DNA of 64,000 bases from Paenibacillus_AB sp036577625. GTDB taxonomy: Bacteria; Bacillota; Bacilli; Paenibacillales; NBRC-103111. A model generated the notes under the pieces. The model was not told the origin of the DNA, did not search any database, and was given only the letters and a program-made list of their open reading frames with translations. Numbering within the stretch: position 1 is the first letter of the stretch; each line of letters opens with the position of its first letter. This document shows positions 1 through 7,571 of the stretch, piece by piece. The translations under genes were made by a program, and so were the position numbers. Where the stretch lies: contig NZ_JARBDC010000012.1 of assembly GCF_036577625.1 (NCBI RefSeq), forward strand, positions 42,126-106,125, given 5' to 3'.

Positions 1-1702
1 GCGGCTCGTCGGCCGCATTTCGTACGGCAACGCGAACGGGCGCGATCTCGTCGCGCTGAAGCTGTCGCTGGCGCAAATTCCGCTCATCAAGCAAATATGC
101 GCCGAATCCGGTTCGTCCACGCTGAAGGAGCTGGCCGAGACGATGGACGACTGCGCCGACATCCGCGAATGGATCGAGGACGCGATCGTGGAGGAGCCGC
201 CGGTGTCCGTGCGCGAAGGCGGACTGATCAAGCCGGGCTACCATGCGCATCTCGACCAGCTGCGCGAGGCGAGCGTCAGCGGGAAGCAGTGGATCGCCGA
301 GCTGGAGCGGCGGGAGCGCGAGTCGACCGGCATCAAATCGCTCAAGATCGGCTATAACAAGGTGTTCGGCTACTATATCGAAGTGACCCGCAGCAATTTG
401 GCTTCGCTGCCCGAGCAACGGTACGAGCGGAAGCAGACGCTTGCGAACGCGGAGCGGTTCGTGACGCCGGAGCTGAAGGAAAAAGAAGCGCTCATTCTCG
501 AAGCCGAGGAAAAGATGGTCGACATCGAATACGAGCTGTTCCTGCAGCTGAGGGACAAGCTGTCCGGCCAAGTGACGCGGCTGCAGCGGCTCGCCGAAAC
601 GGTGGCGGCCGCGGACGTGCTGCAATCGTTCGCGACGGTCGGCGCCGCGTACCGGTACCGCCGTCCGACGATTTCGGACGGGTTCGAACTGAACGTGACG
701 GACGGCCGCCATCCGGTCGTCGAGGCGATTTTGACGGACGGCTCCTTCATCGCCAACGATACGCAAATGACGCAGGACGACGGACGGGTGCTGCTCATTA
801 CCGGGCCGAACATGGCCGGCAAGAGCACGTATATGCGACAGGTGGCGATGATTTGCATCATGGCGCAAATCGGCAGCTTCGTGCCGGCGGAAGCCGCCAC
901 GGTGCCGATCGTCGACCGCATCTTTACGCGCATCGGGGCGGCCGACGACCTTGTCGGCGGACAAAGCACGTTCATGGTCGAGATGATGGACATCCGGACG
1001 ATGACGGAGAAGGCGACCGCGCGCAGCCTCGTCATTATCGACGAGCTCGGCCGGGGGACGTCGACCGGGGAAGGGATGGCGATCGCGCAGGCGGTCATCG
1101 AATTTTTGCACGACCGGGTCGGCTGCAAGACGCTCGTCTCGACGCATTTCCACGAGCTGGCCCATTTGGAGGAAACGCTCGGCGGACTGCGCAACCATTG
1201 CATGGCGGTGAAGGAAAGCGGCAACGACGTGACGTTTTTGCGCAAAATGATCCGCGGCGCGGCCAGCACGAGCTACGGCATCTACTGCGCCCGCATCGCC
1301 GGGCTTCCCGGCTCGATCATCGACCGGGCGTACGACCTGCTCGGCCGGCACGAGGCGGCGGCTTCGGCGATGCAGGCCGCCGGCGAAGCCGCCGCGAGCG
1401 GCGAACGGACGGCCGCCGCGCTCGAGGAGACGGCGCCGCCCGCGCCTTCGGCGACTTATCGCGACGACGCGGGGCGGCAAGCCGGGCTGGTCAAGGAAGA
1501 GGAGCCGGTCGTCCAGCTGAGCCTGTTCGGCGACGGAGACCGGGTGGCGAAAGGCGGAGCGAGAACGAAATCGAAGGCGGAGGCCGCCGAAGGAAAGCTC
1601 GCCGAACGGCTGCAGGCCGCCGACCTGATCAACATGACGCCGCTCGCGGCGATGAATTTTTTGTTCGAGCTGAAGCAGCTCGCCGCGGCCGAATCGAAAT
1701 AA
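1..1702 (+). CDS. mutS: DNA mismatch repair protein MutS, 3' part
   Basis: MutS recognises mispairs and uses ATP to recruit MutL. The gene enters from outside the window; the frame is open from base 2 and gives about 566 residues. The mismatch-binding N-terminal domains are outside, and the visible part holds the core/clamp domains and the ATPase. Walker A reads GPNMAGKST and Walker B LVIIDELGRGTST, followed by STHFHEL. Near the C-terminus a QLSLFGD stretch looks like a beta-clamp binding motif, a known MutS feature. The stop codon overlaps the AAGGAGG ribosome binding site of the next gene, and mutL follows one gene later, so this is a mismatch-repair operon. Only the 5' truncation by the window edge is unusual. 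Confidence 0.97.
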   Translation, partial: RLVGRISYGNANGRDLVALKLSLAQIPLIKQICAESGSSTLKELAETMDDCADIREWIEDAIVEEPPVSVREGGLIKPGYHAHLDQLREASVSGKQWIAELERRERESTGIKSLKIGYNKVFGYYIEVTRSNLASLPEQRYERKQTLANAERFVTPELKEKEALILEAEEKMVDIEYELFLQLRDKLSGQVTRLQRLAETVAAADVLQSFATVGAAYRYRRPTISDGFELNVTDGRHPVVEAILTDGSFIANDTQMTQDDGRVLLITGPNMAGKSTYMRQVAMICIMAQIGSFVPAEAATVPIVDRIFTRIGAADDLVGGQSTFMVEMMDIRTMTEKATARSLVIIDELGRGTSTGEGMAIAQAVIEFLHDRVGCKTLVSTHFHELAHLEETLGGLRNHCMAVKESGNDVTFLRKMIRGAASTSYGIYCARIAGLPGSIIDRAYDLLGRHEAAASAMQAAGEAAASGERTAAALEETAPPAPSATYRDDAGRQAGLVKEEEPVVQLSLFGDGDRVAKGGARTKSKAEAAEGKLAERLQAADLINMTPLAAMNFLFELKQLAAAESK

Positions 1703-1715
1703 GGAGGACTCATCG

Positions 1716-3170
1716 ATGATTTTCAAACGAAAGACCGGCCGGTCGCCGTTGCTTCAAACGTGGACCGCCGCCGCCCTGCTGTTCGGCTCGCTCGTCTTCC
1801 CGGCCGGCGCCGCATGGGCGGATACGGCGGAGCAGGTGAAGGAAGTTCAGCAGATGCTCTCGCAGGTCCATATTAACGGAGCCGGCATCGAAAAGGTGAC
1901 GGCGAATACGATCGACGGCTTGATCGAGTCGCTTCACGACCCGTACACCGAATATTTCGACGAAAAAGAATGGAACGATTTCATGAATTCGCTCGATTTG
2001 AACTACGCGGGCATCGGCATGAGACTCGGCCAGGACGAAGGCGGGTTTATCGCCGTCGAGGTGTTTCAAGGGTCGCCGGCGCTGAAAGCCGGCTTGCGGC
2101 GCGGGGACTACATTATCGCGGTCGGAGGCGAATCGACGGCCGGCATGAAAATCGAACAGGTGACCGGACTGATTCGCGGAGCCGAAGGCACCGACGTCCA
2201 GATCCGGGTGAAACGCGGCAACGAGCAAATCGACGTCACCGCCACGCGCGGACAAATTCATTTGCCGGTCATCAGCGGCGGCATGATGGAGGGCGGAATC
2301 GGGTATTTGAACCTGGACAGCTTTTCCGACGACGCCGACGAGCAGTTTTCCGGGATGCTGGATTTGATGAAGAAAAACGGGATGAAAGGTCTCGTCATCG
2401 ACCTGCGCGACAACCCGGGCGGCTTGCTGGAAACGGCGAAGCATATCGCCGAGCAGTTTATACCGGAGGGCATCCTTATTCATACGCGCGACAAAGACAA
2501 TAAGGACGAGCCTCTCGTCATCAAGAAAGGCCGGTCGGTTTCGTTTCCCGTCGTCGTGCTCGTCAACGAAAACAGCGCCAGCGCGTCCGAGGTGCTGACG
2601 GCGGCGCTCCAAGACTACAAGAAAGCGATCGCGGTCGGCGCGAAAACGTACGGCAAAGGGAGCGTTCAGGCGCTGTACCCGCTGAATACGGGGGGCGTCC
2701 TGAAAGTGACGGTGCAGGAATATTTGTCCCCGAACAAGCGGGTCGTCAACAAGGCGGGGCTCCAGCCGGACGTGCAGACGGAAGGCGCCGTTCCGCAGCT
2801 GCTTACCGGTCTGCGCGCGGCGGGGCTTCGCGACATCAAGCTGGAGGCGGACAAGCATTCGTATACGCTGAACGGGTTCGAGTTTTTCGACGCGGCGCTT
2901 CCGACTTTGCGCGCGGACGGCGGCGTCTATTTCCCGGCCCGCACGTTGGCGGCCGTCGTCGGCGAGCCGCTCGCCTGGAACGACGAGCTGCAGGGCGTGG
3001 AAATCGGTCAAGGCGCGGCGAAGCGCGTCTTCGGTCCGTCGACGGGGTTCCGCAACGAGAACGGCTCCGGGTTTATCGAGCTGAGCCGCTTCAAGGAGCA
3101 GTTTCCGCAGCTCGAATGGACGGCCGGTCCGGATAAAACGGTGCTGACCGTGAAAGGAAACGGGAAGTAA
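1716..3170 (+). CDS. S41-family C-terminal processing peptidase with PDZ domain
   Basis: This is a secreted or membrane-tethered serine protease of the CtpA/CtpB family (484 aa). An N-terminal signal/anchor (residues about 16-36, ending ...AGAAWAD) is followed by a PDZ domain (about 95-175) and the S41 catalytic domain. The catalytic serine lies in NENSASASEVL and the lysine in KTYGKGSVQ, the Ser-Lys dyad of this family. The last 110 residues resemble the copper-amine-oxidase-N 'stalk' domain often appended to Paenibacillus exported proteins. The start at 1716 is set by AAGGAGG ten bases upstream. It sits between mutS and mutL and overlaps mutL by one base (TAATG), so it is translated with them. 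No repair role is implied; its substrate is unknown. Confidence 0.9.
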   Translation: MIFKRKTGRSPLLQTWTAAALLFGSLVFPAGAAWADTAEQVKEVQQMLSQVHINGAGIEKVTANTIDGLIESLHDPYTEYFDEKEWNDFMNSLDLNYAGIGMRLGQDEGGFIAVEVFQGSPALKAGLRRGDYIIAVGGESTAGMKIEQVTGLIRGAEGTDVQIRVKRGNEQIDVTATRGQIHLPVISGGMMEGGIGYLNLDSFSDDADEQFSGMLDLMKKNGMKGLVIDLRDNPGGLLETAKHIAEQFIPEGILIHTRDKDNKDEPLVIKKGRSVSFPVVVLVNENSASASEVLTAALQDYKKAIAVGAKTYGKGSVQALYPLNTGGVLKVTVQEYLSPNKRVVNKAGLQPDVQTEGAVPQLLTGLRAAGLRDIKLEADKHSYTLNGFEFFDAALPTLRADGGVYFPARTLAAVVGEPLAWNDELQGVEIGQGAAKRVFGPSTGFRNENGSGFIELSRFKEQFPQLEWTAGPDKTVLTVKGNGK

Positions 3171-5260
3171 TGGGAAAAATAAAAGTGCTTAGCGAGCATG
3201 TGGCGAACCAGATCGCCGCGGGCGAAGTGATCGAACGGCCGTCGTCCGTCGTGAAGGAGCTGGTGGAAAACGCGCTCGACGCCGGCGGCACGAAAATCGA
3301 CGTCGCCATCGAGGAAGGCGGACTGCAGTTGATCCGCGTGACCGACAACGGCAGCGGCATCGAATCCGGCGACTGCGAGGTCGCCTTTTACCGCCACGCG
3401 ACGAGCAAAATCGAGAGCGGCAAAGATTTGTTCCAAATTCGCACGCTCGGCTTTCGCGGGGAGGCGCTGCCGAGCATCGCGGCCGTCGCCAAAGTCGAAT
3501 GCGTTACCGCCTCGAACGCGGACGGTCTCGGCCGCAGGCTCGTCATCGAAGGCGGCGCGGTCCGGTCGTTCGAGGAGACGGCCGCTTCGCGGGGGACCGA
3601 CATGACGGTCAAGGAGCTGTTTTTCAATACGCCGGCTCGTTTGAAATATATGAAAACGATCCAAACCGAGCTCGGCCATATTTCGGACTATATATACCGC
3701 TGCGCGATGGCCCATCCGCATGTCGCCTTCGGCCTGAAGCATAACGGCAACGTACTGCTGCAAACGCTCGGCAACGGCGACCTGCTGCAGGTCGTCGCCG
3801 CCGTTTACGGCACGGCCGTCGCGAAGACGATGCTGCAGGTCGAGGCGGAAAACGCCGACTATTCGCTGCGCGGTCTTATATCCCGCCCCGACATGACGCG
3901 GTCGAACCGGCAGGCGATCACGACGATCCTGAACGGACGAACGATACGCAACTATGCGGTGTCGAACGCCATCATGAACGCGTATCATACGCTGCTGCCG
4001 ATCAACCGGTATCCGGTCGCGGTACTGCATATCGGCATGGACCCGTCGCTCGTCGACGTCAACGTCCACCCGGCGAAGCTGGAAGTGCGGTTCAGCAAAG
4101 AGCAGGAGTTGGTCCGGTTCGTCGAAGCCGAGCTGCGCGCCGTGCTGAGCGGACAAGTGCTCATCCCGAAGGCGGGCAGGCCGACGCCGAAGGCGGCCGT
4201 CGTGCAGGAGCGGATGGAGCTGTATCGGAGCTCGGCCGAGCCGATCGCCGATAACGACGCGTACCGGGACGCTCCGCTGCCCGAACCGCCGCCGGCGGAG
4301 CGCGGCAACGGGCAGCCGCCCTCGCCGGAACGCCCGTCCGCCGGGAATCCCGGCAAGGATGCGGCCGTCGATGCGGCTGAGGGCGATACCGTTCCGCGTC
4401 CGGAAAGGCGCGATGCATACATAAGCGAGCCGCTGTCGGGATCGTCGGCGAACGACGCGGTACGATCGCCTGGGCGCGAAGGGGCGTTCGCGCGGGAGGA
4501 ACGCGTCGCGCCGCAACCGCGCGGCGGCAGCGCGCCGTCGGCGTATTCGTCTTCGTCGCCGGCCCGGCAGGCGCGTCCGTCGTTCGAGCGGACTTCGACG
4601 ACGAGCGCGGCGGCGTACGAACGGCTGGCGAACGCGCTGCCGCAGACGCCGGGCGAGCGGCCGGCGCCCGCGCCGCGGTTTCCGCAGCTCGATCCGATCG
4701 GGCAAATGCACGGCACGTATGTCGTCGCCCAGAACGAAACCGGGCTTTATTTGATCGATCAGCACGCGGCGCACGAGAGGATCAACTACGAATATTATTA
4801 CGAGAAATTCGGCAAGCCGGCCGAAGCGAGCCAGCAGCTGCTCGTGCCGATCACGCTCGAATTCACGACGGCCGAAGCCGAGGCGCTTGCCGGCAAGCTG
4901 CCGCTCCTTGCGCAGGTCGGAGTCGACCTGGAGCCGTTCGGAGGCGGCGCTTTTCTCGTCCGCGGACTGCCCCACTGGTTTCCGGCCGGCGAGGAGAAGG
5001 CGCTGGTGGAGGAAATGACCGATTGGCTGCTGGCGGAGAAAAAATCGGTCGACTTGACGAAGCTGCGCGAAAAAGCGGCGATCATGTGCTCGTGCAAAGC
5101 GTCGATCAAGGCGAATCAGCATTTGAGCATCGCGGAAATCGAAGCGCTGCTCGACCGGCTCGCGCGCTGCCGCAATCCGTATACGTGTCCGCACGGCAGG
5201 CCGATCGTCGTCAGCTTCACGACGTACGAGCTGGAAAAAATGTTCAAGCGGGTGATGTAA
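3170..5260 (+). CDS. mutL: DNA mismatch repair protein MutL, endonuclease type
   Basis: MutL couples mismatch recognition by MutS to strand nicking. The N-terminal GHKL ATPase motifs are present: ELVENALDAG, DNGSGI and GFRGEALPSI. A long Pro/Ala/Arg-rich linker (about residues 335-500) follows. The C-terminal domain carries the metal-binding endonuclease motif DQHAAHE (about 530), then QQLLVP (a MutL-type beta-clamp motif), CSCKASIKA (about 640) and CPHGRP near the end. Together these mark the nicking-competent MutL of bacteria without MutH. Length 696 aa; Bacillus MutL is shorter and the difference lies in the linker. The ATG overlaps the previous stop by one base, and the next gene overlaps in the same way. 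Confidence 0.97.
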   Translation: MGKIKVLSEHVANQIAAGEVIERPSSVVKELVENALDAGGTKIDVAIEEGGLQLIRVTDNGSGIESGDCEVAFYRHATSKIESGKDLFQIRTLGFRGEALPSIAAVAKVECVTASNADGLGRRLVIEGGAVRSFEETAASRGTDMTVKELFFNTPARLKYMKTIQTELGHISDYIYRCAMAHPHVAFGLKHNGNVLLQTLGNGDLLQVVAAVYGTAVAKTMLQVEAENADYSLRGLISRPDMTRSNRQAITTILNGRTIRNYAVSNAIMNAYHTLLPINRYPVAVLHIGMDPSLVDVNVHPAKLEVRFSKEQELVRFVEAELRAVLSGQVLIPKAGRPTPKAAVVQERMELYRSSAEPIADNDAYRDAPLPEPPPAERGNGQPPSPERPSAGNPGKDAAVDAAEGDTVPRPERRDAYISEPLSGSSANDAVRSPGREGAFAREERVAPQPRGGSAPSAYSSSSPARQARPSFERTSTTSAAAYERLANALPQTPGERPAPAPRFPQLDPIGQMHGTYVVAQNETGLYLIDQHAAHERINYEYYYEKFGKPAEASQQLLVPITLEFTTAEAEALAGKLPLLAQVGVDLEPFGGGAFLVRGLPHWFPAGEEKALVEEMTDWLLAEKKSVDLTKLREKAAIMCSCKASIKANQHLSIAEIEALLDRLARCRNPYTCPHGRPIVVSFTTYELEKMFKRVM

Positions 5261-6033
5261 TGCTGGTAACGACCTCCTATTCGCCGTCCGGCGAAACGGT
5301 CGAACGCGGAAAGCGGCTCGCGGCGGAGCTCGGCGTCCGTTACGTGCCGCGCGGAACGTCTTCGGTCCGCAGGCTCGGAGAGCGGTACGGAGAGTCTCGC
5401 TTTTTGCTCGTCGCGGAGCGGGAGCTGTTTTATCACGGCAATGACGAAGCGCCTCTGTTTTTTCACCCGTCGCTTTCGTTCGTGCGCGTCAAACGGCTGA
5501 TGAACGGGGAACGGGACGCGCTGATCGACATATCCGGGGCGTCCGCCGGCGACCGGGTGCTCGACTGCACCGCAGGCCTCGGAGCGGATGCGATCGTATT
5601 TTCTTACGCGGTGGGCGAAACGGGCGAAGTGACGGCCGTCGAAAGCGAGCCGGCCTTGTATACGATCGTGCGGGAAGGCTTGCTGGCTTACGAAACGCAG
5701 CTGCCCGAATTTAACGCGGCGATGAGACGGGTCGTCATGAAGCGGGCCCACCATCTCGACGTGCTGCGGCAGCTGGCGGACAAAAGCGTCGATATCGTCT
5801 ATTTCGACCCGATGTTCCGCCTGCCGGTCGAGGAGTCGAGCGCGATCGGGCCGCTGCGCCAGCTGGCCAATCATGCCCCGCTCGCCGAGGAGGCGATTCG
5901 CGAAGCGGTTCGCGTCGCCCGCAAAAGCGTCGTCCTGAAGGAGGGCAAGGAGAGCGGCGAGTTCGAGCGGCTCGGCTTTACGATGCGATCCAAGTCGCGA
6001 ACGAAAATAGCTTATGGAGTGATACATCCTTGA
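5260..6033 (+). CDS. class I SAM-dependent methyltransferase, RsmJ-like
   Basis: A 257-residue Rossmann-fold methyltransferase. The SAM-binding motif I reads VLDCTAGLGADAIVFSYAVG and the catalytic region reads YFDPMFRLP. The latter resembles the DPMFP-type motif of the RsmJ/DUF548 family, which methylates 16S rRNA at a guanine near position 1516 in Escherichia coli. Its place between mutL and miaA, with one-base overlaps on both sides, fits an rRNA/tRNA modification role. An upstream in-frame extension would lie inside mutL; ATG 5260, overlapping the mutL stop, is preferred. The family call is from motifs only, and a different nucleic-acid methyltransferase is possible. Confidence 0.8.
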   Translation: MLVTTSYSPSGETVERGKRLAAELGVRYVPRGTSSVRRLGERYGESRFLLVAERELFYHGNDEAPLFFHPSLSFVRVKRLMNGERDALIDISGASAGDRVLDCTAGLGADAIVFSYAVGETGEVTAVESEPALYTIVREGLLAYETQLPEFNAAMRRVVMKRAHHLDVLRQLADKSVDIVYFDPMFRLPVEESSAIGPLRQLANHAPLAEEAIREAVRVARKSVVLKEGKESGEFERLGFTMRSKSRTKIAYGVIHP

Positions 6034-6989
6034 CGGAAGCGGAATCGAAACCGCGTCTTCTCGTGCTGGTCGGGCCTACGGCCGTCGGAAAGACGAATTT
6101 GAGCTTGGAGGCGGCCGTCCGGTACGGCTGCGAAATCGTTTCGGGGGACTCGATGCAAGTATACCGGGGGATGGATATCGGAACGGCGAAGGCATCGCGC
6201 GAAGAGCGAGCGGCCGTGCCGCACCACATGATCGACATTTGCGATCCCGACCATTTGTTTTCCGTCGCCGAATTTCAGGAACGGGTCCGCCGGTTGATCG
6301 AAGACATCCATCGCCGGGGCAGGCTGCCCTTCATCGTCGGCGGGACCGGACTCTACGTCGAATCGGTGTGCTACGATTACAAGTTCAGCGACATCGGCAT
6401 CGACGAATCGTATCGCAAGGAGCTGAACGATTACGCCGACCGCCACGGCGAAGCCGCGCTCCACGATATGCTTGCGCAGGCCGATCCGGAATCGGCGCGG
6501 CGCATCCATCCGAACGATCGGAGACGGACGATCCGCGCCCTGGAGATCGTGCGCGCGACCGGAAGTCCGCAGTCTCCGGAAGCGACCGGACCGAAAAAGG
6601 AGTCCCCTTACGAACTATGTATCGTCGGCTTGACAATGGACCGGCAAATTTTATATAAACGTATTGAAGCTCGGGTCGACCTCATGATCGAGCAAGGTCT
6701 CGTCCGCGAAGTGGACGCTTTGCTCCGCCGGGGCTATACGACCGACCTGCCTTCGATGCAGGGGCTCGGGTACAAGGAAATCGTCGGCTATTTGCAGGGC
6801 GAATACGACTTGCCGTTCGCGGCAGAGCTTCTGAAGCGGAATACGCGAAGATTCGCCAAGCGGCAGCTGTCGTGGTTCCGGCGCATGCCGGACATCCGTT
6901 GGATCGACGTCACGGAGCCAAATTTTTCTGCGCATTTGCAAACATTTCATGATATACTAGCAGGAAAGTTTACCCCCGATCCAGAATAA
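6030..6989 (+). CDS. miaA: tRNA dimethylallyltransferase MiaA
   Basis: MiaA adds a dimethylallyl group to A37 of tRNAs reading codons that start with U. The P-loop GPTAVGKTNLS (residues about 12-22) is followed by SGDSMQVYRGMDIGTAK and VPHHMIDI, the substrate-binding motifs of the family; GGTGLYVESV and GLGYKEIVGYL are also present. At 319 residues it is full length. The start is a TTG at 6030 that overlaps the preceding stop (TTGA), so translational coupling is likely. hfq follows 70 bases downstream, the classical miaA-hfq arrangement. Confidence 0.96.
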   Translation: MTEAESKPRLLVLVGPTAVGKTNLSLEAAVRYGCEIVSGDSMQVYRGMDIGTAKASREERAAVPHHMIDICDPDHLFSVAEFQERVRRLIEDIHRRGRLPFIVGGTGLYVESVCYDYKFSDIGIDESYRKELNDYADRHGEAALHDMLAQADPESARRIHPNDRRRTIRALEIVRATGSPQSPEATGPKKESPYELCIVGLTMDRQILYKRIEARVDLMIEQGLVREVDALLRRGYTTDLPSMQGLGYKEIVGYLQGEYDLPFAAELLKRNTRRFAKRQLSWFRRMPDIRWIDVTEPNFSAHLQTFHDILAGKFTPDPE

Positions 6990-7059
6990 GAATGGGGTAC
7001 GTATCGAACGAAAATTCCGGCAATGTCCGTGGTAATCATTATATTTGGGGGGACCTTTG

Positions 7060-7302
7060 ATGAACAAGTCGATCAACATTCAGGACACGTTTTTGAACCA
7101 GCTCCGCAAGGAGAGCATCGCCGTTACGGTATATTTGACGAACGGTTTCCAAATCCGCGGATACATTAAAGCGTTCGATAATTTTACGATCATTATCGAC
7201 AGCGACGGCCGTCAGCAAATGGTATACAAGCACGCGATTTCCACGTTCACGCCGCAGCGTCCCGTATCGCTCATGCCGCAGGAGTCCGCAACCGAATCTT
7301 GA
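7060..7302 (+). CDS. hfq: RNA chaperone Hfq
   Basis: An 80-residue Sm-like protein that forms a hexameric ring and binds small RNAs and A-rich mRNA segments. The Sm1 motif (VTVYLTNGFQIRGYIKAFDN) and Sm2 motif (YKHAIST) are clear. ATG 7060 is chosen over an upstream TTG at 7045 because GGGGGGA lies 5-8 bases before it and MNKSINIQD matches the usual Hfq start. It follows miaA and ends before an intrinsic terminator at about 7381. Confidence 0.97.
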   Translation: MNKSINIQDTFLNQLRKESIAVTVYLTNGFQIRGYIKAFDNFTIIIDSDGRQQMVYKHAISTFTPQRPVSLMPQESATES

Positions 7303-7380
7303 TCGGCCGGACGCCCGGAAGAAGCCGTTTTGAAACTTTTTCGGGCTTTCAATCGTTTAATAAGTGTACCGAGAAGAGAG

Positions 7381-7410
7381 GAGCAACCCTAACGGGTTGT
7401 TCTTTTGCTT
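7381..7410 (+). terminator. intrinsic terminator downstream of hfq
   Basis: A nine-base-pair perfect stem (GAGCAACCC / GGGTTGTTC) with a four-base loop TAAC is followed by TTTTG. It probably ends the mutS-to-hfq transcript. Confidence 0.7.
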
Positions 7411-7430
7411 CTGGCGCTGAAAGAAACGGG

Positions 7431-7550
7431 GTCCCCGCAAAGTAACAGGATTAAGCTTCGAAGGCCGGCTTCACTTTGTGGGGTTCAGTATCGGAGTCCC
7501 CGCAAAGTAATCGGAATAAGCTTCGAAGTCCAGCTTCACTTTGTGGGGTT
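7431..7550. repeat. tandem pair of 55-bp palindromic repeats
   Basis: Two copies (7431-7485 and 7496-7550) of a 55-bp unit lie 65 bp apart. Each begins GTCCCCGCAAAGTAA and ends CTTCACTTTGTGGGGTT. Within each copy the ends pair (CCCCGCAAAGT with ACTTTGTGGGG) and the centre holds AAGCTTCGAA, so each copy can fold into a long hairpin. The copies differ at about five positions. They sit between the hfq terminator and the ribosome binding site of the penicillin-binding protein gene, so they lie in or next to its leader. Confidence 0.85.
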
Positions 7551-7571
7551 ACTTAGGGAGGGAGTCGGAGG

